A stretch of DNA of 64,000 bases from Malachius bipustulatus (Eukaryota; Arthropoda; Insecta; Coleoptera; Melyridae), in the NCBI GenBank assembly GCA_910589415.1, contig OU342638.1:11386014-11450013 (forward strand), given 5' to 3'. Positions 22,696 to 34,200 of the stretch are shown here, piece by piece (positions within the stretch are counted from its first letter, which is position 1; the number at the start of each line of letters is the position of its first letter). A program made the translations under genes and the position numbers. The notes below the pieces were generated by a model. It was not told where the DNA came from. It searched no databases and worked only from the letters and a program-made list of their open reading frames with translations.

Positions 22696-23658
22696 ATGTA
22701 TGATTTAGATCTGCCCGTAAATATTGACAATTTTAACGTATCGGTCGATGTTCTGAATAATTTAGAAAATGTTCTGAGTAAATGTTGTCTATATTTACGG
22801 GCAGAATCTAAATACACAATGGACAAAGTCGTCAGTATGTATTTCAAAAAAATTAGAATTTTGGCAGGTCAAGATGACGGCAGCGTATTTAAAATATATT
22901 TGAACGCGATAAACGCAGGGAACACTAAAAGACGTAGTAGAGCCGAAGGAACGACGGTCGCCCGTAAAAAAGTTAAACGATCGACCGCCGGAACGAATAA
23001 AAATAAGCATGTTAAAAGTGTTGAAATCATTACACGAACCGATACCGAATCCGAGACTGACGAACCTGTTTCATACGAAACTTTACAGACGCTTACGCGT
23101 GACGACGTATCACGGCCGTACCCAGACGCAGTCGAAGCCGGAACATCGCAATCGCGTAACGTGAACGAAACAACGACGACAACTCATCATCGTAATCGTC
23201 GTCATCGACATGACGGGCAGTTTGCCTTTGTGAACTGTTCGGTGGACGAGGTGGCAGAATCGCAGATCGATAAATTAGCATCCGGCAACGATAATGATGA
23301 TGATGATGATGATCATCGTGCAGACGGGAATTGTATCGAGACGAATATTCGGCGAGACGACGATGAGGTCGATGATGATGTAGATTGTTTGAATAATTCA
23401 AACGACGATGATGATGATGATGTAGATTGTTTGAATAATTCAAATGACGATGACGATGACGATAACTTTATCGTAGATTTACAAGATTCGAACGATGACG
23501 ACGATAATGATGATGACTTGTCGTCGCACCCGAACAATGTTAATTACGAAGCGGATCTTTGCGTAATAAACGATACGTTGATACGTAACGAAAAAGCCGA
23601 ACGTAAAAAATTGATCACGCGCAAATCGGCCTCAGAATCGTGGATTTCGAACGGTTAG
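22696..23658 (+). CDS. Asp-rich acidic protein B, unit 5
   Basis: Copy of 664-1626, identical predicted protein, with the C variant typical of units 1, 3 and 5. Confidence 0.6.
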   Translation: MYDLDLPVNIDNFNVSVDVLNNLENVLSKCCLYLRAESKYTMDKVVSMYFKKIRILAGQDDGSVFKIYLNAINAGNTKRRSRAEGTTVARKKVKRSTAGTNKNKHVKSVEIITRTDTESETDEPVSYETLQTLTRDDVSRPYPDAVEAGTSQSRNVNETTTTTHHRNRRHRHDGQFAFVNCSVDEVAESQIDKLASGNDNDDDDDDHRADGNCIETNIRRDDDEVDDDVDCLNNSNDDDDDDVDCLNNSNDDDDDDNFIVDLQDSNDDDDNDDDLSSHPNNVNYEADLCVINDTLIRNEKAERKKLITRKSASESWISNG

Positions 23659-24749
23659 AGAAATTGCGATTTTCCACGGTAGACTTCGTATCGGTACAGG
23701 GAAGCAAGAAACGGAAACGTGTATATAAGACTATCGACGAACAAGTGCGTAAGATACCGACATTGGCAAAGATTCTGGAACAGTGCGACAACGACGATTC
23801 GTTGTTTAAACCTGATTTAGAAGATGTCATGACGTACATTTCGGATAAATTGAACAGAGCAGAGTACGAACGGACGATCGTGACCGACAAAGTATTGAAC
23901 GGTGAAATATTTAATGACATAAACGACGACATCGAGACCTTCTTAAAATCGCTGCGGCAAGATTTGAACGTCAAAGACTATGTGCGATTTTCGTTTCCGG
24001 ACAATATCAAACGACTGTACATCTTACGAGAGCTCGATCTGAAGGACGCGAAAATCGAAACTTTCTTGTGGAAGCACGCTTCCCTCGACATTCTCAACGG
24101 CATGGAAAGTTATACGTACAATATGTACTTGGATCACATATCGTTAATGGCTAATAAATATTTGATTCCTTTAGGTCCGATTATAGAATATTTACCCAAC
24201 ATCTATACATTGTTGATACACAATCTTGATAAAATCGTAACGTTATTTATTACGTTAAAATTGAAAATTTTTAAAAATATGATAAATAACATATTTCAAC
24301 ACGTTCGGGTACCGCGTTTACATTTGAACAACAAAATTCGTATAGTATTTCCATATAAACTTAACGATACGTACCAACGGCACGTCGATCAATTTACAAA
24401 CGTTTCGATCGCAAAAGTAGCCAACATTACGTTGAGCGATGTCGAGTTGTTGAACGTCACCGTTACAACAAACAATAAACTTTCGATTGTAACTTTCACG
24501 TCCGGCAAGCGACACTTCGAGTTGCCGAGGTATATCGCACGAGAACTGTACTTGCTGCACAAGTGGATCTGCGGAGATCGTATCGTGCCAAATTTTAAAT
24601 ACGTCCGATACGTGAGCATTAATCCGGAGTTACGATTCGCCGGCGAGACGGCCATCAGAGTTGCCGGTCAGATGTGTTATTATCGCTTGTCGGACGCATG
24701 TAAAAAAAAAACACGCAATAAAAATTGCGAATTTCGATATGTTTTCTAG
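23607..24749 (+). pseudogene. Frame C of the broken gene, unit 5
   Basis: Copy of 1575-2717 with the ten-A run and the Ile variant of units 1 and 3. Confidence 0.5.
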
Positions 24750-24851
24750 CGACATACGTTCCGGTAAATATTTGCTCGTAAATCAGGTCGACCTCTTCAC
24801 GGCATATTCCAAATTTACTCGTTACTACAAGTTAAACGACAAGAGACTTAT

Positions 24852-25946
24852 GTGACGGACTTATACACGGACACTATGCGCGTTTCATTGTCTTCCGATA
24901 TATTTCCTTCTGAGACGTTATCGTACAAAACCGTGACGTCTTCACCGTTGTCTGATGATGATGATTCGTTTACATTGTACGTGTTCACGAACATTTCGTG
25001 CAGGCATTATTGGCTTTTGAAAGCTAGCGTAACGTCGATCAATCCGCCGTGTTTATTAAAAAAACACGTCATCTTAGATTTGTACAGTAAAGTTTGTATG
25101 CGTAAGAGACAGATTCCCAGTGTAACTATAGGCCAGAGCCACTGCGCCCAGGTTAACTTGTTCATGTACGGTTTTCTGTATAACATAATGACAGCGTTTT
25201 CGTTGAAAATTAAGCACCTATCGATGACTCGGTGGGAACGATCGACGACGCTAGCCGAATCTTCCGACTTCGGTATTTTGGCTACGACGTCTAAAGATCA
25301 CGTGGTACAGGAAATATGTCAGAATTATCGAACGATGAGCGCATTCGTCACGCACATTGCAAATAGTAACGGGTTGTCGTTGTTAAAAGAGACCTGTTTG
25401 CAATTATCTATAGGTTATATCGATTGCATGAGTGTCGGTCATGCGAACGATGTGATAGCGGATGATGTAAACACGAAGGAAACTTTTAACAACAAAATCG
25501 AAGAAATCATGACGGTCGTAAATTCCAAGCACGATACCTGTCACGCAGACGTCGGTGTATACGATCTATCCAATCTGCAATTCAAGCCACGATCAGTTAC
25601 ATGGCGTACCAACGTAAAATGCGACAAGATCATATTTGACGTCTTGTTCGTTAAAAATTATCATTATCTATCGTGTGCAGAATGTGTAGAAATATTACAT
25701 CGAATCGTGACGGTCTATTGTAAAGGGATTCGCGATCGTCGTAGTATACCGGGCAGACGCGGTACTATGGGCAACGTCGAACTATTATTACCGACGGACA
25801 TAAACAAGACAATCGACTTTCGATTGACAGGACACGTTGCGAAGCCTCGGAATCACTGGTTCGGTGCCCAAAACGAAAAATTCATCGCTGTATCGTTCCT
25901 ATACATTCTACGTAATTCGCACCTCCGCGTCAAAATATTTGATTAA
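24852..25946 (+). pseudogene. Frame D of the broken gene, unit 5
   Basis: Copy of 2820-3914 (first ATG 24876). It is the last copy; the array stops 166 bp after its stop codon. The alternative acidic tail frame ends at 26043. Confidence 0.5.
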
Positions 25947-26112
25947 AATTACGGGTAACAAAAATTATTATTTCGCAAAGTCCGTCCTCACACCGACACG
26001 CGACGATGATGATGATGACGATTCCGAAACGGAATCAGAATGATGATGACGACGATGACGACGGAACGAGAAACGTTATATTATTTTTGTTATCTGCTAT
26101 AATACAGCCGTC

Positions 26113-26993
26113 GCCAATCTTGACGTATTTTAATAATAATCAACAATTGTATATTTTCACCGTTTATTATTAAATTAAACTGTGACCCGTCCAATACCGA
26201 CGACATCGTACGCTTGTTATTTATTTGTTTAGTTTTCGACCAGTATCGGATTATATTTCTAGTATAGTTGGACCAGAGATATAACGAAACGACTTCTGTC
26301 ATTTTATCCATTTTTGGATTATTGAAATATTGTTGAAGTTATAAAATATGACGGTTTAACAATTAGATCATTTCGTTATATCTCTTGGTCGACTATACCC
26401 GTGTATCTTGTTAAAATTATTTATTTTTCGATATGTCGATTTTCTGTGATAATGTTATTTATAAGCAATTCTATTATTACGATTTGGTATAGTAAACGAT
26501 ACCGATTATTATGTATACAGTATTAATGACAATCAGTATTATTTTATTTTTTTATTTTGTCGTGAAATATCACAATTATTAGATTACAAATCGGTATTTT
26601 ATGTTTGCACGGACTTTTTGATCTCGTATATTTTTTCAAGTGAATAAATATATAATACATTATAATATTATATGTTGTATTAAAATATATAATCGTGCCG
26701 TATTTACGGAAGTGTTTCGATAGTATTTTCTTCATATTGTAATAATATTGTCGTTTGACAGTATGTTTGTTTGCAATGTGGCGTTTTACATGTAATATTA
26801 TACTTATGATAAATACACGTCATTCAAAATGATGTTTTTTTTTATTGTATAATCTTTTTACTGTTTCGTTTTTTACCCGATATATTAATTTGTGTTTGTT
26901 CGTAATGTAACGTTTGACATGTAATATTATAATTATGATAAATACACGTCATTCAAAATAATGTTTTTTTTTTAATTAGTTTCTTAATGTTCT
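26113..26993. other. Unique AT-rich DNA beyond the array, with a dispersed direct repeat
   Basis: I see no gene here. A block of about 75 bp near 26765-26840 recurs near 26900-26975 with a few changes (shared core GATAAATACACGTCATTCAA). The two copies are about 135 bp apart and each is followed by a T-rich run. Confidence 0.5.
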
Positions 26994-28252
26994 ATGGGTT
27001 TGAAATTGTATACCTTATACAAATGGATAAACGGTGCCCGGGTTATGCCAGATTTGAAATATGTAAGATATGCGACTGTAGGCTATGAAAAAGCTTTCAA
27101 AGATGAGAAAGCTATAAAATTAGGACATCAAATATGTTACTATGGGCGATATCTTGTTCTGATAAAAATATAGTGGAAAAAACTTTTAATGAGTACGTCG
27201 AAGATCTTACGCGCGGAAAATATTGGGTAGTTAAACAAGTCAACTTGTTTAGCACGATGTATAAACTTAATAAATATTACAATTTGAGCAGTAAATCTAC
27301 TTATGCAAATGATATATTTACAGACCGTTTGAGAATTTCTATGAAACCTGATAATTTTCTGAATGAAACTCTCGTGTATAAAGTCTCGATGAACCAGTTT
27401 ACGTTGTTTATTTTCGAAGGGGTCTCTTGTTGACAATATTGGATTTTAAAGTCCGTAGGCACGTCGATAATTCCGGATAAAATCTTGTCTAAAATTCAAA
27501 TTTATAATTTTGTGTCCAAGGCGTGTTTGAAGTTACGTAAGTCGCCTGTGACGAGTACAGTGTCGGCCGTAAATTGCGCGCAGCTTAATGCGTACGCGTA
27601 CGCCTTTTTATACACGATATTAAATAAATTTAGTTATAAATTGATAAATTTCTCAATGAACTCGTGGAATTCTTCTTTACGAGATGGAAGAAAATTACCG
27701 GCGACAGTGACATCAAACGAAGAAAGTGTCAATCTTCTGTATTCTTCGTTATATTCGCATTATAACGACATTCGTAAATTAGTATATTTGATTATTTCTA
27801 AAAACGGACAACATTTATTAAAAGAAACTTGTCTGGAATTATCGCTGTCATATTTGGAGACTAGTACGAACGGCAAATCAGAAGATATATTATCGCACGA
27901 TATTAGCGCCAAAGAAACCGTCACCATGAAAATAGACGAAATAGAACGGGCATTTAATGACGTTAAGGGAACAAACGACGTTGGCCTGTTAGATATTTCA
28001 AACTTGCAATTTTCAAAGTCTAAACGAAAAAATAATTTAAAATATATATTTGACGTTATATTTTCTATTGAGTACCAATTTCTGGATAAAACTTTGGCTG
28101 TTGATATTTTAAAACATATAATTAAGATTTACTGCGTAGGGGTATCGTACAGTAATAAATCTTCGATTTGCACGTGTGAGAATGTTGACTGTTTGTTGCC
28201 GTCTAAAACTGATATAACGGTCAAATTTAGATTTAATAAAGAGCTCATACAG
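26994..28252 (+). pseudogene. Diverged, broken paralogue of the C/D gene, cut by the Polinton
   Basis: Translation from an ATG at 26994 gives a segment similar to the end of frame C (motif LYKWINGARVMPDLKYVRY against LHKWICGDRIVPNFKYVRY). A frameshift near 27140-27180 follows, then the frame 27134-27433, an in-frame TGA (27431-27433), and 27485-28260, all similar along their length to frame D. The relic is collinear with C and D as one product, which shows that C and D were once one gene. It ends abruptly at the Polinton inverted repeat, and the last few codons of its open frame are already inside that repeat. Its age (many substitutions, a stop and a shift) contrasts with the fresh array beside it. 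Confidence 0.75.
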
Positions 28253-28615
28253 AGTAGTTAAAATAAGGGGGTTCTAGTCTGCACGGAACGAAGTGGGCGT
28301 GGCCAGCAGCGCATGCGCGTAGTGGGCGTGTCAAGACCTAACCTGGGCTTGCCTACGCATGCGCCCAGCTCGGATTGAGCGTGCCAAGCCCTAACCTGGG
28401 CTTGTCTACGCATGCGCCCTGTCGAACCCGGCCTGTTCTCAAATCTGATTGGTCGCATTCGGCCATCGCAAATTTTCTCACCTCGGCCTCATCCGCCCAA
28501 CATGGCCGACTTCGCTTCCGGCGCATGAGCGGAGGCGGAGGCCGGGCTGAGCGGGGGCAGAGCGGGGGCCAGAGTGGGGCGGGGGCTGAGCTTAGCGGAG
28601 CTTAACTAGTTCGGA
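28253..28615 (+). repeat. Polinton left terminal inverted repeat
   Basis: It starts AGTAGTTAAAATA and matches the reverse complement of 58860-59256, with an internal deletion of a few tens of bases relative to the right copy. It is GC- and CpG-rich, unlike its surroundings. It contains three copies of (A/G)CGCATGCGC (28309-28318, 28355-28364, 28408-28417), a CCAAT box on the minus strand near 28449, an ETS-like CTTCCGG near 28513-28519 and G-rich Sp1-like boxes. Confidence 0.93.
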
Positions 28616-28707
28616 CTTAGCTAGAATGTAGTTCGACTAATCGAGTAATTTTTGATGAATAAAAAAAAAAAACCAAACAGTTTAAAATGTTTACTTTATT
28701 GGTGTTT
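28616..28707. other. Short spacer between the inverted repeat and the first Polinton gene
   Basis: AT-rich, with an oligo-A run near 28660. No gene seen. Confidence 0.4.
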
Positions 28708-29271
28708 TCAATGAGAAGTAGTACAGGCTGTGAGAAGCTGACTTTGTTTATATTTATTATCAATCCACTTTACATAAAATGCAAAACAAAGCAGCAATGA
28801 AAAATACAATATAATGAAAATTTTTAATGTAATTGTTAAATTAACATTAATATTATCTTCATCTGTTGCATTGCGAATTTGAACGTTGTTATCTTCGATT
28901 TTTTGATGAGGTAGACTGTTCTTCGATAACGATGAATTATTTAACTTTTTGATAGAGGTTAAATAATCATAATAATGCGGATTATTACTCAAACTGAATT
29001 CGTGCAGGATATATTTCCATTCGCTATCACCGAAGCTCCTATCCAAATAAATAAACCTCAACTTGTATTTCAAAATCACTGTATCGTGAGTTTGAAAAAT
29101 AAATATATTATCTTGAATTGTTGGCTGTAGTTTTACCCAGTTGGTGGGCCAAGTATCATTATCGTGATTAAAACAAACAAAAGCGTTCATCACATTTGGT
29201 TGACGATGAACTATAAATTTATTTTTTGCCAATATAGCGAATATGAGAAGAGATGCTTTGAGTAAAGTCAT
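28708..29271 (-). CDS. Predicted type I membrane protein next to the Polinton left end
   Basis: An intact 187-residue protein starting at the ATG 29269-29271. It has an N-terminal hydrophobic segment that looks like a signal peptide (about residues 4-17), a middle region of about 125 residues with several possible N-glycosylation sites and two Cys or fewer, and a C-terminal hydrophobic segment (about residues 148-168) followed by a short basic tail. The layout is that of a type I membrane glycoprotein. I do not recognise a family. It lies inside the Polinton and reads away from the integrase toward the inverted repeat, so it probably belongs to the element as an envelope-like or accessory gene. 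It is one of the few Polinton frames still open. Confidence 0.65.
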   Translation of the reverse strand: MTLLKASLLIFAILAKNKFIVHRQPNVMNAFVCFNHDNDTWPTNWVKLQPTIQDNIFIFQTHDTVILKYKLRFIYLDRSFGDSEWKYILHEFSLSNNPHYYDYLTSIKKLNNSSLSKNSLPHQKIEDNNVQIRNATDEDNINVNLTITLKIFIILYFSLLLCFAFYVKWIDNKYKQSQLLTACTTSH

Positions 29272-29477
29272 TGTTATGGAACTAACTGATTTTTTATTTA
29301 AGGAATGCTAATATAGGGATTTTTTATTATTATTTTTATTTTTAATGGTATACCTAATAGGTAATAATAATAAGGTAATAGGTAAAAAAAAGTCAGATTT
29401 TTTTTTACAGCTCTTTATTTTCATGTACTTATAGATACCTACATCAGAAAAAAATTAACATTAAAAAGTACAGACAC

Positions 29478-30206
29478 TTAATTAATGATCATATGATAAG
29501 TTTGATTATAATCCCTAATATCGATAAGGTCAGGGCTAGATACTAGAGGTAATGCTCTTTCAATCTCTCCGTTGCTATATACTCGTTCGCTTTCATATTC
29601 CCTGTATTCATAGCAAGAAATGTTCAATGATCGTTCTTCATAATGAGCTTCATATGTGCAACGAATAGGAAGAACCACATTATTCGCGAATTCCAGATTA
29701 AAATGTCTGTAAAAAGGATGGTCACTTTCAATTATGCCAGCAATTTCGAGCTATTTTTCAATCAAATGAATTCGAAATACTTCAATTGCATTCTCGACTG
29801 ATACGTAATAATTAGAGTTTGATTCAGCTTCACTCATGTTTTCTATCTCATCTTCATCGCTCGGATCATAATAATTCCATTGTGTATCTGTCTCATCGCT
29901 CGTATACTCAGAAGATGGCTGCACCACTGATGCTATTGTAGTTGTAGTTGAACTTGACGTAGAACTTTGTTCATTTATCAGATCAAGAATAACAGTTTCA
30001 TTATACACCGGTAAATTTTCACTAGGAGATAATAGTTTGAATGATAATTTAATTTCCACTGTCTCGTTGCTTGGTAGTTTTACATCAAATTCAATTTGAG
30101 CGCTTTGATTCAAATTCGTTAAATGAACTGGTGGTGAAACCGAAGCAGTAAAAGCGTTAACTATGAAATAAAAAAGCAAGGTAAACACGTAAAAGCTAGA
30201 AATCAT
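29478..30206 (-). pseudogene. Secreted Ser/Thr-rich protein gene with an in-frame stop
   Basis: The frame opens with ATG at 30204-30206 and a signal peptide (hydrophobic residues about 5-20). A beta-rich segment and a Ser/Thr plus Asp/Glu-rich mucin-like segment follow. A TAG at 29751-29753 stops it after 151 residues, but the same frame continues without a shift to 29478, adding about 90 codons that contain two Cys and several N-glycosylation sites. The continuity suggests one original protein of about 242 residues with a recent nonsense change. There is no membrane segment in the continuation. Family not recognised; it sits between the integrase and the membrane protein gene on the same strand. 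Confidence 0.6.
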
Positions 30207-30344
30207 TTTTTTATTGGAGAAGTATTTCGAGTGAGCGATGACTACACTTTAAAAAATTATTAGCAAAGTTTTTTCTTATATATCCAAAAAACAGTTAGCA
30301 AATTCTACTGAACAGTCATGTGACAAATATTTTCGCAAACGTGA

Positions 30345-30796
30345 TTACAAAATTTGGCTTTTGTTTACCCAGCTATTGTGCTTATCGGAAAAGCCTAACC
30401 ACTTGTGGAATAGTTTATCTTTACCCTTCTTCTTCAATATCTTTTCAATTAGATAAGCATCTGGATATTGCGTTTTTAATAATTCGGGTTCATAGAAGCA
30501 CCCTTTTATAATTTCTCCTGAAGTATCTTTGAGTAAATAAGTTACTGGGTTACTATTTTTTATTTGGTGAATGATAAAAGTCTCTGTGGTCCAGTTGGGC
30601 GTGTATGATTTTTCGAACAGATGCTTGGATTTGCTTATACGAACTCTGTCACCAATTTTATATTTTGGAATAGGAAATTTTTTAATTTTATTATAAACAG
30701 TTTTTAATAAATTTTTTTCATTAGTAAAATTAACGTCGCGGGGCTTCATTTTAATAGTTCGATGTATTTTATTGTTATACTTGAAAACTAGTTCAT
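30345..30796 (-). pseudogene. Polinton integrase, C-terminal fragment with chromodomain
   Basis: About 150 codons in the same direction as the N-terminal fragment at 36361-36875. It contains the conserved YNNKIHRTI motif that follows the catalytic core, a basic linker (KIGDRVRISK, the SH3-like part of retroviral-type integrases), and a C-terminal chromodomain ending with KWLGFSDKHNSW. The gene is split by a pogo-like element at about 30797-36358. Confidence 0.85.
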
Positions 30797-31216
30797 CAAG
30801 TAGAAGCTCGATTATCCGAAGTAATGTGGACCGAACCCATTTCGGATAAGTGAAAGTTCGGATAATACGGAGTTTTTTACGAATATATAAAATAATGTAG
30901 GCAGGTAAGTTACATGACTTTTTATTAATAATAATAATAATAATAATAATAATGTTTATTAACAGCAGTTCCAAGCGATGACAATATTCACCATCAACAA
31001 CAGTAACACTTAATACACCTATAAACTAACTTAAATTAACAAACATATTTGTCACATAGGCGTAAGACGCCCGTCTGTGATTTATACACAAATACAAAGT
31101 ACAATAAATACAAAAATACAATAAAACAATAATACGTATATATCTAAAATACAACAAAACCAAACATAACATTTCCACATCAATCGCACAACTTTCACAT
31201 CAATCGGTATGATCAC

Positions 31217-34200
31217 TCACACGCGAATTAAATCACAATCACACGCAAAAAACAACGCAACAAGACTAAACCACTCATGCATCCGCTCTGAGTGCTCAGC
31301 ATCATACTTCCAGACCCATGAATCCCTCAGATCAAGCTGCCTCTCTACAAATTTACGGCCCTTCTCAAGAATAAATTCTTTCACGGCTCTTGCAAAAGCT
31401 CTATCATTTCTTATATCTTTGATGTCTCGCGGTAAGTTATTAAATGCTCTCGGAGCCAAAAATGTGATACATCTTTGTCCAAAATTCCTATTCATATGTG
31501 GCACCGGCACTGATAGCATGCCTCTAGTTTCCGGTAGTCTGTCTGTCCGAACCTCTGTATTCCCATTTAATTTCCTACTATAATTTAGTATTCTCTGGTA
31601 GAAAAGCTGTTTTATGTCTAGTATTCTCGTCTCATTATATAGCTCACTGGTCGGATACCTATAGCTTTTGTTCATCATAATCTTCAAGATCTTTTTTTTT
31701 ACATTTGCTAAATTTGCTAGATGACAGTTAAGTGCCCCGCCCCAGGCCAAGATGCCATATCTTAGATGAGACTCTACTAGTGCCGTGTATACCATCTTTA
31801 ACTCCTTCAGATCCAGGAAGGTAGCCAAAACCTTAAACCTATGTAGTACACATCTTAATTTTTTTGTGATTGCGTTTATATGTCTGTCCCATCTAAGGTG
31901 TTTATCCAATTCAATACCCAGATACCTTACATCCTCAGACAAAGGAACATTTATACCGTCGATGTTTACATTATCGAAGTCCGGCAGTGTACTCTTGTAG
32001 ATGGCAAAAGGCAAAATTTTGGTTTTTTTCATGTTCATAGTTAGTCCCTTGCTGTCGAACCATCTTTTTATATCTGGCAAATCTGTCTCTATCATCTGCC
32101 TTAACTTATTCCAAGCAGTGTCGTTATAAAATATAACTGTGTCATCCGCATATGAGCTCACACTACCTGCCATCGGCACGTTGAATATTGAGTTTGTGTA
32201 CAGTGTGTATAAAATCGGTCCCAATACACTTCCCTGAGGAACTCCAAACTTCATGCATGCAAAACCACTGTAGGCGTTTCCAATACGTACACACTGCTCT
32301 CTGTCTTGTAAGTAACTCTTCATTAGTTCCAATGCGACGCCCCTAAAGCCGTAATTTTCCAAAACACAAAGCAATTTAGTCTGATCTACCGTGTCAAATG
32401 CCCTCGATAGATCGATAAAGACTGCAAGGCACCGATCTCCTTTATCCAACCCTTTACAGACCTGATTTGTCAATGAGGTTATTGCGTCCTCGGTTGACAT
32501 CTTTTCCCTAAAACCAAACTGTCGATCTGACAATACTCGATTTCTATTCAAGAAACTGCAAATACGCTTCTTCAAAATTTTCTCAAAAATTTTCGAATAA
32601 GTGTCGACCAACGCAATAGGGCGATAATTTGAAACATTTAAAGGATCACCGGACTTATATATAGGCACAACTATAGAGCGCTTAAACTGGATCGGATATT
32701 CTCCCGTTTTTAAGATCTTATTAAAAATCTCTGATAAAGGTTCAGAAATGAGTTTCCTGATTTTTTTTAAAGTAATAGTATTTGTATTGTCAAGTCCAGG
32801 TGATTTTCCATCCTTCAATGTCATGATAGTCTTCTCAATTTCATGCCTATCGGTTGGTAGCAAGAATATAGAGTTATCTATACGAGTTTCATAGATCCGA
32901 TCATCATTTTTCGGTATTTCATTTGCTAGTCTCTCTGCGACTCCGGCGTAGTACATGTTAAATGCGCTCGCCATGGCCTCAGGTTCGGTCATAATAACAT
33001 CGGTCTTTTCATCTCTTATTTGATTTACTCTCACTTTATGATCTTTTTTATATGTCAAGTCAGATACCACCCGCCATAAACTTTTGGCATCGTTTTTTCT
33101 ATGTCTAATTTGTTGCCTATAATAATCGTCCTTTGTCTTTCTTATCATACTCTTTAATTTATTTCTATAAGCAATATACTTCGATCTTAGAGTGATATCT
33201 TCTGGAGCTCTCCTGAGTTGTCCATAAAGTTTATCTCTCTCATTTAGAGCAACAATCAAACCCCTTGTTATCCATTTCTTCCTCTTCCTGTATTTATGTC
33301 TAATGTATTTATACACAGTACACTCATTGATTGCCCTCTCCATAATACCAATAAATTTATCCGTTGCAACCTGAACACGTTCGTTCTCTATTACAATGTT
33401 CTTCAGTTGCTGCAATTTTTTTTCTAGCAATTTGTAGTTTATATAGGAGATGACCCTAGTTTTACCACTATCTACTTTTTTGTCATCATCGGTGTGTAGA
33501 ATCAGCTGCAGTGCTATGAAGTAGTGATCTGTTATCTTAGTTTTAACCACTACAGGAATAGTCAGGTCTTCGAAAGGGTGTTTACTCTTCATAAAAATGT
33601 GATCCAGGCAGGAACTTGTGTTGTTTTCAACTCTGGTGGCCTCGTTTATCAGAGAGGAGTATCCTTGCTCACGTAGGATATTTAAGTACTCCTGACTGTC
33701 CTCAGTTTCTGTCAAAATATCAATATTTATGTCTCCAACCATTATGTTATAGTCACTGTTTCTACAACACCCGACTAAATAATCATTTAGACCACACAAA
33801 AATCCGTCCACTTCCAAGGATGGAGATCTGTAGACAGCAGCAATTTTTATATTTTGACCCCCGTAATTTGTAACGTTTACTTCGAGCCCCGTAACACCTT
33901 CAGAAAGTTTGACAACTCTATGTGTAAAATCTAAATTTTTCCTCAAATACACTATGACTCCATCGTTTCTGTTCAGTTGTCCATAACTATATAGAAGCTT
34001 ATAGTTATCCATTTCATATAACGCTATATCCCTGTCAGCTATATCGAATGTCTCAGATAATATAACACACTCAAAATCAGTTTTATATTGAGTGAGAAAG
34101 ATCTTCAATTCATCTAAATTTTTTTGTATACTTCTGATATTTAAGTGGCATAGTTTGAAGTTCTTATGTCCATTATTTACTTCATAGACTGCATCATTTT

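Larger units (their letters stand above)
1..26112 (+). repeat. Tandem array of a 5508-bp virus-like gene unit, about 4.74 copies visible
   Basis: Bases 1 onward match 5509 onward, 11017 onward, 16525 onward and 22033 onward, so the period is 5508 bp. The same four reading frames recur at that spacing. The array stops at 26112, inside the non-coding part that follows the D frame (the last shared motif is near 26104-26112). Its left end is outside the window. Units differ by only a handful of bases (for example 7074, 7744, 8850, 11428, 13025, 18090, 18353, 18370, an extra T near 18187, and a 9- versus 10-A run). Such similarity means recent amplification or ongoing homogenisation. An assembly artefact is the main alternative, but unit-specific variants argue against simple duplication of one read set. 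Confidence 0.95.

Noticed and set aside
1..26112. Interpretation as a CRISPR-like or satellite array
   Set aside because: Units are long, multi-genic and contiguous without spacers.
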